Source of the DNA: Pyrocephalus nanus
Taxonomy: Eukaryota; Chordata; Aves; Passeriformes; Tyrannidae
Assembly (NCBI GenBank): GCA_038380795.1
Contig: CM076276.1
Coordinates: 11,174,001-11,238,000 of the forward strand
Direction: 5' to 3'
Length of the DNA stretch: 64,000 nt
Shown here: in pieces, positions 1-9,570 of the stretch
Position numbering within the stretch: the stretch's first letter is position 1
Layout of the letters: the number at the start of each line of letters is the position of its first letter
Notes under the pieces: model-generated
Seen by the model: only the letters and a program-made list of their open reading frames with translations
The model's database searches: none
Told to the model about the DNA's origin: nothing
Program-made: the position numbers and the translations under genes

Positions 1-2244
1 CTACACATCTGACTTTGGCACAGCAAGCCAACCAGAAATGAACATTTCCTGAAAAAGCTTCAGCCCAACATGTTCCTGGGTGTAGGAATGAGTGTCCTCA
101 CCCCGTACCTGGGCTGCCTTGCTGTGTTTCAGCCAAGGTGGTAGGTGGATTTATGGCCATGCGTTGCTCACACATCAACTTTAATGCTCAGGGATTATTC
201 AGGTTGAATGAATCTAAACAAATGCAGATTATATTACTACTGTAAAGGATTAAGGAACACGTCTCTGCTCTGAACATTTTTCATTGTATTAAAGGAATAA
301 AGAAAAAAACACCAAAAGAAAGCTAAAATTCCTCATGGGCAAGCAGGGGGGAAAGGACTTTTTGCTATTTTTTTTTACCCACTTTTCTAATTAGATAAGA
401 ATATTTTGTAAGCAAACCCAGAGATGGTGGTCCACAGTGAGACACTGAGGGCTGCTTCCTGGGGCCAGGCAGAAAGCCCAATATCCATTCCTGATCTTGC
501 ACTACCTCGTCTCTTGCCTTGAATTTTCCACCTGCAAATGCAGAAAATAACATTGCCATACCCCTCCGCCTCATGGGAGCAACCCAGGCCTTCATCCTGT
601 AAATGGAATTTGCAGATGTAAAGTGTTAATAATAAATGCTAAATATCATTATTCTTGTTACAAAGCAAGAAGTGGAGAGATACAGGGATAAAGTTCAGCT
701 AAAGAAGCTCTCTCGTTACTGATAAAATAGTGTCTTTAGTGACATGTGGAGAAAAAGTCTACACCATTTCCACACAAGAGTGCAATTATCACCTGGAGTA
801 GTTTCACTCTCTAAATAAAGTCTCGTGTCCAGACCAACCATGTTTAGTTTGCAGGTGGCCTAAGCAGCAGAGAGGACAATAGAGGGTGATGTTGAAGTCT
901 CTCCATCCTCATCTGTCCACCCAGGGAGCTGAGCTGGGGGTTCTCCCCATGTCCCCAGTGCCTGCTGTGTTTGCAGCAGCAGCTCTTTGCTGCTCTCTAC
1001 CCAGAAATGGCATTTTTCCACTCTGGAAAGTGAAATTGAGGAGATCCCTGTGAAGTGTCACCACGTTATTTAATAAGCCAGGCTGGTGAGCTTGGCAGCA
1101 CGGAGTGAAGGATGGGCATCCCGCAGATCTCAGCCCTGGCACTGCTGTGGTGAGGATGGGTCCTGCATTTCACATCCAGGCAGATGTCCTTGTGCTAGAG
1201 ACGACAGTGTTGGGGCTTCACTGGCCACAGGCCAGTCACCAGGGAGCCAGCCTGGGGGAAATCAAAGGCTTCTAACATTTTCTACATTAAAACTAGGTTA
1301 AGTGAATGTTTCAGCCACTATTCCCAAGCTGAGGTGTGCTTGTTTCCACACTCTTCCGAGGGGATGAGCTCTAGCCACCAGGGTATGGCAAAGGTTATTT
1401 CTTTCTGGACTTTTCTTAATCATTTTTTGAATGTAAGTAGACCTAAATTTTAAAGAAAGTAATTTCCTGATCTACTTCATCACTTAATCCTCAAACATTT
1501 TTGAAATAAACATAGGGCATCCAGTGGTCCATGCTGCATTTTGGGAGTAGGATGCTGCACATCAGGGTGAGCCTGAGCTAGGCCAAATCTATGCCTGAGT
1601 TTCCCTTCCTGTGAGATGCAGCTAACACCTTCTGACCCATGTGCAAAATGCTTTCTAAACCACGCATGAAAGGCCTTACACAAGTAGTTATTAATATTAA
1701 TAATAATAATTGTTGTTGTTACTAAGCCAACTATAAAAATAATTTTTCAGAGAAACAAAGTGCCCTGTCTCCCGGTGATAGATTACATGATGCTAGAAAT
1801 TACTCACAGTATGAAGCTGGTTTCCAGTCTGGTTCTTTTCAATAAATTATAGACTGAGCCCCGAGTGCGTACAGTTTACCAAAGTAAATTCAAAATAGGC
1901 AGAAAGTATATTTTCCCATCAATTTTGCTCACGATCGTTTGGTGTTTGCTCCCGAGAAGAAGTTAAACATCCCCCAGCAGTTTCCCAGCACCTCTTGCTG
2001 GGGCTGGTGGGGACGTGGCGGGGCAGCTGTGCTGGGTTGTGCGCTGGGAAACGGGGATCCCGGTGGAAATGGAGGTCTGAGTGAAAGGGGACATGTCCCA
2101 GCCACTCCGTGACTACACACCGCCACCCCTGGGAGCTGCTCAGCCCTCGCCCGCTGCTCCCCACGACCTCACCGGCATGGCTGCGTCTCGCCCGCGCATC
2201 ATCCCTTTATCCTTTTTTTTTTTTTTCCCTTCCATTTTTGGGTT
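1..2244. other. Gene-free flank, no feature beyond short AT runs
   Basis: Mixed-composition intergenic DNA. A short (TTA/ATT)n run lies at about 1688-1722. No coding region, RNA gene or transposon is recognised. Confidence 0.4.
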
Positions 2245-2620
2245 TCGCCGGCCCCTTATTTATCCGCTAAATTCCTTCCAGATGGGGCTGCCTCTTCTCC
2301 CGCTTCCTGCGCGCCGGTGCCACGCGCGGAGCCTGCCCATCGGCAGGTGTAGGGCAGAGCGCAGCATATGCCGCGGGTTTGGCAGCGCCGGCTGCGGCGG
2401 CAGCTTCTGCGCGTCTCTCCGGGCAGCGCTCAGCTGGGACCTGGCGCCGCTCGCAAACACCATCTGGCCTTGGCAGGCCCGAGCCCGAGGAGCCCTTCCC
2501 CGAGCCGCCAGCCCGGGCGGACGAGCGGTGCCAGCCGCGCTCGGAGCGGCCAAGGTGCCACCGCGCCGCTGGGGACAGCGCTCGGAGAAGGGACTGCGGG
2601 AGAAGGAGGGGGTTTCCCGC
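2245..2620. promoter_or_regulatory. Orphan CpG island
   Basis: A sharply bounded GC- and CpG-rich segment (for example GCGCGCCGGTGCCACGCGCG) with overlapping open frames on both strands, as expected in CpG islands. The longest is 284 codons (2081-2935, plus). None resembles a protein. There is no gene to which it clearly belongs. Confidence 0.5.
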
Positions 2621-3048
2621 CAGGAGCCGGACCCCCATGCAAAGAGGAGCCCTTGGCAACCCTCAGCTGCATTAAAGCAGCTCAGGCATCATCTCCATAG
2701 CCCCCTGGCCCCTCCAGCATCAGGCGATGGGGAGGTGGCACCAGGAGGCTCCTCGGCATGGCTGGGAGCTCTCCCTGGGGGCTCCAACACGTCCTGGCGA
2801 GGCAGCAGCCTCTGCTTCCAGCACCTGAACCTGCTCAGTGCAGGCAGGAGAAAAGCCACGAATGGGAATTATTTACAGCAAAATGAATCTCTCTGCCTGG
2901 TGAGACTGCCCTGGAAAGCTGCCCTGAGCCTCTGATGGGCACGGAGCACCTGGGAGAGGTGGGGATGTGTGCAGCTCCCCATCTCCTCCTCTCGCAGTAA
3001 TTACTGGAGCTAAAACCGTTTCTGGATATCTGGAGTAAGGTCAAAGTG

Positions 3049-3053
<5 letters not shown>

Positions 3054-3089
<36 letters not shown>
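3054..3089 (+). repeat. Pure 36-base poly(A) tract
   Basis: An uninterrupted A36. No AATAAA lies just upstream and no flanking direct repeat was noted, so a retrocopy origin is not supported. Confidence 0.9.
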
Positions 3090-3096
<7 letters not shown>

Positions 3097-4605
3097 CCTG
3101 ACGCCTCCATGGCAGCCTGACAAACTCCCTCACTCAGAGTCTATGACTACCACAAACCTGGGCAGAATATGTCCCACTCTGGACTTCAGGATGAACGTGA
3201 ACCCATTTGGTTTGCTCTTTGTGATGCTCACACATTTTGCCTAAACCTTGATCGCAGACCCCCTTCTCCCACGCACTCCCCAGGAAAGCCCTGCTCCTGC
3301 CATTGCTCCCAAAACACTTCCCACTGAGGAAGAGATTGCCCAGAAAAGGCTGGCATGACCTCACCTGTGCAATGCTGAACGCTGGGACCAGCTCTGGCCT
3401 GGCAATCCCCGAGCTGTGACAAGAAGTGCTTCTGGTCTTGCTGAGCTGTGCGGAGCTCCCACTCTGCCAAAATGTGGTTGCATCTTAGGAACATGTTTGC
3501 AAAGGAAAGGGTCATGGGAAGCCTGCAGAGAGAAGTGCTTCACTCCCTTCCATGAGCAGTGAGGGGCCATTCCCACACGCTGGGACAGCCTCTGCAAAGC
3601 CTGAATATCGTGGGTGTGGGGGGGAATATGCAGGAGACAAAACTTTCCAGAACAAGCTGTGCTTGGAAACATCCTGTCTTTCCATGGCAAAAAGGGTTTT
3701 CCCCCATCACCTCAGCTATAGCATCACCAGAAGCAGCAGCACTTGAGCCAGCAGGGCAATGTGTATTTTGGCTCCCAGTGGACTTACCTGAATGGCCTCA
3801 CTTCATCAGGACCTCTCTGGCTTGGCAGCTGCCAGTCTGCTTGTCTAGGGTGGGCACCCTGCACTGCAAGGCTTTGTCCCACGTGCCCTGTGTTACATCT
3901 TCTGGGCTGCAGTCCTCACCACAGGGGTCTGAAGTTCAGTTCAGCTGCAGTAAAGCACTCACTAAGCTCTGGTGCTCTGGAGAGCAAGCAGTGTGTGCTG
4001 GCCATAAAGGCAATCTTCATCTACCTCTGCCCTGGCACTTCTCCCAGCTCACAAAAAAACTCCCATTTCCTCCTAGGCAGGTCCATCAGAAACCAGCTCA
4101 CTGATAAAAGCAACTTGCAGCCACAGAGAGAGACTGTGTTACATCAGCACCTGCAAGTGACTTTTTTTGTGTGTGTTCAAAGCCAGGTAGCACAGCTAAG
4201 TGGCTCAGACCTCGGGACTCTCGGTCCTGGGCTAAGCTCTGCATCATCTATGCAGCTGCACAAGAAACAAGCACACAAAGTCCTGGCTACAGGGGAGAGA
4301 GCATCTCACAGGGTCCATTTGCTGCTATTTGCCAGCAAATTCTGATTGCAATTGCACTGACACAAACCCACGGCAAGACAAGTGTCAGCGACACTACACC
4401 AAAGCTCACCAGTGCATCTGCCGGGATCCAACAGTGGAACAAACCCAAAGCTGAAATCTCTTTCCCTTATTCTTGAAGAGGAAGTTCGATTTCTTCCATG
4501 CTAGATCCTGCTCTCCAAACTCAAACAAAAATCAAATTTTGCACACATTTTGTGTGCCAGATGCTGTGAACCCACAACAGCAAAGCACTGCCTGTCCTAC
4601 AGACT

Positions 4606-4698
4606 ACTTTATGTAGTGCAGATATATCTATATATGTTTATATAATCTAACTATCTCTATATATGTACTACATAAGTGGCTATTCTGCATGTAGTGCA
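4606..4698. repeat. TA-rich imperfect palindrome flanked by 10-bp direct repeats
   Basis: ACTTTATGTAGT (4606-4617) pairs imperfectly with ACTACATAAGT (4667-4677) around TATATA-rich sequence. The word ATGTAGTGCA occurs at 4611-4620 and again at 4689-4698. Confidence 0.6.
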
Positions 4699-4909
4699 GC
4701 TCTAAGACAGGCTGACCTCAAACTTACTTGAAGCCCTTTAGCTCACAGGCCTCTGCAGCAGCGTGGCCACCCCTCTGGGGTCCTTCCAGCCTGGGAGGAT
4801 GCTGACAAAGGAGAAAGAAGAATGACAGATGCTCCCCGTGCACGGAGGCAAATAAGGATGGGATGAGGGGAGAATGGGAGCCTAAAGGGAAAGAAAATGA
4901 GTGTGCATG

Positions 4910-4929
4910 CACACACACACGTGCACACA
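4910..4929 (+). repeat. (CA)n microsatellite
   Basis: A short CA run with one GT interruption. Confidence 0.8.
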
Positions 4930-5384
4930 ATGACAGGCAAGACAAAGGAAAGAGGGGACAAGCAAAAGGAGGGGAGCTGGAGTGCTTGGCGAGGGCTGTT
5001 TGCAGCAGCATCTCATGCTGCTTCGTGAGATCCATCCGGGACATATCTGCATCAATGAACCAGAATCCTGACACCGGTCCCTTTGATAAATATTTATCGT
5101 GCCTGGCTCTCTATCACTTCAGTTTCCACCAGATTAACCTCGATTCTTCCAACAAAAAATGCCCTGATGTTCTGCCTGACACACACACGCCACACTGACC
5201 TTCTTTCTCTGGATTCCCCAAGGCCCTCGCTCCTGTTCAGCTAAGGGGAGAATTTGCTCTCATCAATCAGGACCGGATTTCTCCCATGCCACGTAAATAA
5301 TTTAGAGGCACAAGCATCCATGGCACTGCTTATGTGCAGCCCAAACCCAGTGCCAGGAATCTTGGGAAAAGGGCCCAATAATAT

Positions 5385-5605
5385 TGTACCAGTCCAAAGT
5401 AATTAAAGTGCATCATTACATATAAATTTGTAATTAAACACTTTAACGTAATCATCCCGCACAGCACGATTCCTGATGAATTAATTAAAAGAACTCCAGA
5501 AATTAATGTTTTACTTGTCACCATTGTTGTGCTAGCTGTAGCCGTCTCCCTGACTATTCCTGCAGCATGTTGTGAAGTAATTATATAATTACTGGGGAAC
5601 GGGAA
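5385..5605. promoter_or_regulatory. TAAT-rich block, candidate conserved non-coding element
   Basis: Many homeodomain core words on both strands (GTAATTAAAG, TTTGTAATTAAACAC, GATGAATTAATTAAAAG, GAAGTAATTATATAATTACT). No open frame of interest. The composition contrasts with the GC-richer flanks. It lies in the presumed UNCX regulatory desert. Confidence 0.4.
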
Positions 5606-7220
5606 GGCCCAAAGTCCCAACAGAGGAGAAACCTGAAACAAAGTGGAAACAGCAACCACAAAAGGCAGAAGCAGCGCCAGTCTCCCCCCATTCAGCCCCA
5701 GCAGAGGGGAGGCTGTGGGAAGAGGGGAAGGGTTTCCACCAACTCAGCACCACAGATATGTTCTCCCAGGTGGGAACGCCTTGCTCAGACCCATGTGTAG
5801 GGGTGGCTCCTGTGCTCTCCTGCTGCCTCAGTTTCCCTCACCTTCCACACCCTCCTAAAGCTCAGGGTTGGTGCCTGAAAGGGGGGGTCCTTCCAGCCCC
5901 GCTCTCCATCCAACCCTCCTTCCACACAGACCTCCTGAATTCCCTCCTTTGTGCCCTACATTCAACTGCGCTTTAGTTTCCTTTCTCCACCCCCTACCTC
6001 AGACACAATTGAACAATCTGATCCCCTCAGGGCCAGCCACATCCTTCCCATCTCAACAGCTCCATCGAAGTGCCACCAGCAGCATGTCCCCCACTCCTGA
6101 CAGCACTGAACCCCAGGACATGCCTCCTGCAGTGGTGAAGGGGTTAAGGCTGGATTCAAATTGAATCCTTGGATGCAGCGGGTGTTTCTGCCAGTCCATC
6201 CCTCTGTGTGTGTGTGTGTGTGCATGAATATATTTACACACAGCATGAGGCTTGCCAGCTGAAAAACTCCCCTGGGGCTGTGTGGAGTGAGGCACACGGG
6301 GTATCCCTGCAACACCAGAGCCTGGGCTGTACCTGCTGTTAAAAGGAAAATATGTAGATAGTTAATGTAGGAGCCCAAAGGTGCCCCTGCCCCGCACTGG
6401 AGCTGGGTGTCCATCAACATTCCTGCAAGGAAGGGCTGCCCAGGCAGTCACTGAGCCCGAATGAGCCCCAGCAAGACCCAACCAAGGGGATGGGTGGCAC
6501 AGAGCCACGTTCAGCTGCCCTCAGCAGGGTGCCCTTGTTTTAACAGGATTTCCAGCACTGTCCAGACACGTGGCTTCACATCCGTCTTTGCTGCTGGGGC
6601 TGCTGACAGCTTCAGCCACGGGGACTGTTGGATGGGGTCCACACAAGAGGGAACCCCAAAGTAAACATGCCTCTTCTGCCACCACAAAAGCTGAGTGGGG
6701 AGCAGCAGGGGTGTCAGGGTGATCGTGGGGGGTGCTGGCCCATATGCTCTGTAACAGCAGTGAATTTCCTTAAAAAAGCTTAATTTATGGCTGCAGCACT
6801 TGGTTCACACAAGGAAGCTCCCAGTAAGGCAAAGGCTCTCCTGTAGTGCATTTTCCATGAATGATATTCCCAATACTGGTTCCTACCGCTCCTTGTGCTC
6901 CAGGAATATCCCTTATTATCCTGGGCACCATCCCTGGTCTCACCTGGATGCACCAATGCTGCCACATGGTGACAAGTCTCTGCTTCCAGCCTGTGCCTTG
7001 CCGTCACAGCAATCAGTGGTTTTGGGTTTTTCCTTCTTGTTATTTTCTGCACAGCCAAAAACTATGAAATACAGCTTGGTTTTACAGTGGCAAGGCCAGG
7101 GGATCAGGCAGCGTGGGGAAGGCTTGGAAGAGACAACAGCACCTTCTGGATGAAGATGGGATGGGGACCCAGCAACTGCCCTGCCCAGGCTAAGGGACTC
7201 ATGCAGCATGACTCTGTTTC
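5606..7220. other. Gene-free segment
   Basis: Ordinary intergenic sequence with a TG microsatellite at 6205-6222. No gene or element is recognised. Confidence 0.4.
6205..6222 (+). repeat. (TG)9 microsatellite
   Basis: Nine uninterrupted TG units. Confidence 0.85.
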
Positions 7221-7224
7221 CCCC

Positions 7225-7410
7225 ATATAGAGATTGTGCTTAACTGGGGCTGTATTAGTTAACATTTGTACAGCTCTTTGAAAAAGTAAAGTGTTTGAGG
7301 CTTTAAATCCTGCCAGTGGGAACTGATCAACAAGATTTCTAACCCTTCTGAAAAATTAAAGCTTTCGCCAATTAAGCTGGCAAACGCATGGATGTGAATC
7401 TAAAAACCTC
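7225..7410. promoter_or_regulatory. Candidate conserved non-coding element
   Basis: A moderately AT-rich block with GTTAACATTTG, a TGATCAAC word and GCCAATTAAGC, with no coding frame. The call rests on composition alone. Confidence 0.28.
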
Positions 7411-7681
7411 TTGAGCTTGAGACCAAGATTGAAGCCTCCTGAGAACAGCCTCTCCTGGCTGCTCCTCGCTCTCCTCCTGCTCACCCATGTCAGAAATGTA
7501 TCAAGTAAGCAAGCTCTAAGCCCTTTCAGCAGATAGGTACTTGAAACATAACGAGGCTACAGACATAACTGCAGCAGAACCACCACTCTGGACGTTTAAA
7601 TGGACACTATGGATGTGCAGATCATGTCTCTTCCTAGTTTGCCTAATCTGGTAGTGCAAAAATGCCATAGCAAAGCATAAT

Positions 7682-7990
7682 TTACTTTAATTTTGCAATT
7701 AGCCCTGTAATTTGAGTTGCAGGTTTGATGCCACAGGCTATGGATGATCTCCATTCACGCATCCGTACCAGCATTGCCTGTGCCTGGGGGATGTCCTCTG
7801 CTTTGGGAGTTAACTCTGGGAGGTTATGCTCTCCTGGATGGCTCTGGGATTTAAGTAAAAAATTTTCTGCAACATAAAGCAATCTGCACACCTCATCTGT
7901 ACATCCTTTTTTGGGCAGATTTGCGCCTTTGCTGGCTAAGCTGATGAGCAGCAGCAGCATCACCAAGACAAAGGCCTGGGCAATAACCAT
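7682..7990 (-). CDS. Unrecognised small secreted-protein-like open frame (speculative)
   Basis: A 102-codon frame in the gene-free left flank. The start lies in a near-perfect Kozak context (GAGCCATGG). It begins with a hydrophobic stretch typical of a signal peptide (MVIAQAFVLVMLLLLISLAS). The mature part has two closely spaced cysteines (GCTDEVC) and a third near the end (SSIACG), with a helix-prone middle. A consensus splice donor (CAG|GTAAGT) lies about 65 bases upstream on the same strand. I recognise no family. It could be a lineage-specific secreted peptide, one exon of a longer gene, a relic, or chance. No poly(A) signal is obvious just downstream. Confidence 0.3.
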   Translation of the reverse strand: MVIAQAFVLVMLLLLISLASKGANLPKKGCTDEVCRLLYVAENFLLKSQSHPGEHNLPELTPKAEDIPQAQAMLVRMREWRSSIACGIKPATQITGLIAKLK

Positions 7991-8754
7991 GGCTCAGCAA
8001 AGGGAAGAGCATTGCCTGTCATCACATGCACCCTTGGAGAGGGACATGGACTTACCTGGAGTCATGCAAGCCGAAGGAAAACCATGTGGAACTGTGGCAA
8101 GGCAGTCCAACACCACAGTGAGGGATGGTGAAGCAAATCTCTCAATAGCTGAATGCCTTCCAGCCTAACTTCCAGTCTGGGATGTCCCCACTGACAGTGG
8201 CTCAGCCACACACAGCCCTTGGTAGCTCACCTGCAAAAAAACAAACACCCTGTGCCTGCTGTACCCACCTGGTGTGTCTCCAATGGGATGGATAAATATA
8301 ACAGGCATGTGTGCCATGATGAACATGTGCCCAAGTAGGGGCACCCGAAACAAAGTCGTGGGGCACTTGGGCAGCAGTTTCTGCTGAAGCCATTTATCCC
8401 ACAGGCTCAGACCTCAGTGCTCACCCAGCATTGTGCCATAGAGAGACACACCAAAATGCTGTCAGAGCCCAGTGGAGGGTGGCACTGTGTCCACAGGAGT
8501 TTGGAGACACCAGCTCAAACCTCTGCTCTCTGACCACTCCCCGCAACCTGAAATAAGTCACTTGGTGTCCCCGTGGGGGTGGGAATAACCCCAACATCAC
8601 CCCCACAGTGCAGCTGAGTCAAGGCCGGGGTGCCGCCTGGAGGGGTTGCCCCATTCCCCCACACCCACTAACCCTGGGAAGTGTCCGGCTCACCGAGTCA
8701 GGGGCCCCTTCTTTACCCTTCCCCAGTTCCCAGTGGAACAATTTACCTTTCGGA

Positions 8755-8935
8755 GCAAGTCCAAGATATTAATTAAGATAAATCTACCTCAATTTTGAGA
8801 TTCTCTTATCATGTAATTTATCAAAATTATGTTAATTATTTCTGTAGGGCAGCAAAATTATTACCTCTTCCGTGTCTGATTTGTATTAATATTCATAATT
8901 TAATAATTCAGCATCCAAGCCATCTGGTTTGGGGA
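8755..8935. promoter_or_regulatory. TAAT-rich block, candidate conserved non-coding element
   Basis: Dense AT words (GATATTAATTAAGATAAATC, CATGTAATTTATC, ATGTTAATTATTTC, AATATTCATAATTTAATAAT), sharply bounded by GC-rich DNA on both sides. Confidence 0.42.
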
Positions 8936-9199
8936 GCCACGCTCCTTCCCCTCCCTCTGCCAGAGCCAAAATGCTCCTGTCTCCCCACTCCTGCACCCAT
9001 CCGGGCAGACCCCACCAGCTCCCAACCAAAACCATGCCACCAGCTCCTGTCGGCATCGCTGTCGGTGTTCCCTGTGGTCCCGTCGAGGCTGCCGTGGCAG
9101 GATCCCGATCCCCCGGGGAGGAGGAGCAGCCCTTCCCCTGCGCCAGGCTGAGCCTCTGTCACCGGCACTGTCTCAGCCCGGCAGGTGAGCACAGCTGAA

Positions 9200-9368
9200 T
9201 TGACATTTTCCACACTTTGTGATTTTTACACTGTAATTTGACATAATTAATGCCTACATTACTGCTGATAATTTAGCTAGTTAATTAAACTCGGAGGAGA
9301 TAATTAAGGAGAGGCTACTGCTTGGACTGCTAATTGTTTTTGTCATTATTTTAGGGGCCCGACAGCTG
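9200..9368. promoter_or_regulatory. TAAT-rich block, candidate conserved non-coding element
   Basis: Contains ACATAATTAATGCC, GATAATTTAGCTAGTTAATT and GGAGATAATTAAGGAG. It abuts the CpG-rich segment at 9370, so together they look like a compact regulatory unit. Confidence 0.42.
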
Positions 9369-9369
9369 C

Positions 9370-9570
9370 CGGCTGAGTCATCCTCCCCATCAGCTGATGG
9401 CCGCGCGTGACGGCGGTGCCGTGGGCACCGTGTGCCCGGTGGAGCGGCCGAGAGCCCGAGAGATGCCGGCGGCTCGACCCGCCGAGGGCTGGCCGGGAGC
9501 CAGAGCCCGCCGGCGCAGATGGCGAGCGGGGGCTCCGCGAATGCACCACCCCAGCACTGCTCCGGCCGAG
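9370..9570. promoter_or_regulatory. Second orphan CpG-rich segment, beside a TAAT-rich element
   Basis: A CpG-dense 200 bases (GATGGCCGCGCGTGACGGCG and following), with an AP-1-like TGAGTCA at its left edge near 9374. It immediately follows a TAAT-rich block. The open frames over it (such as 9397-9948, plus) look like GC-driven chance. Confidence 0.45.

Larger units (their letters stand above)
2700..5380. other. Gene-free flank with homopolymer, microsatellite and imperfect palindrome
   Basis: Contains a pure A run (3054-3089), a TA-rich imperfect palindrome (about 4606-4698) and a CA repeat (4910-4929). Open frames in both directions are unremarkable. Confidence 0.4.

Noticed and set aside
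2081..2935. A 284-codon plus-strand open frame
   Set aside because: It spans a CpG island where frames on both strands stay open because TAA/TAG are rare. The composition is Ala/Arg/Pro-rich and includes a translated homopolymer (FFFFFF). No family resemblance.
3054..3089. The A36 tract as the tail of a processed retrocopy
   Set aside because: There is no AATAAA upstream, no recognisable gene sequence before it and no flanking target duplication seen.
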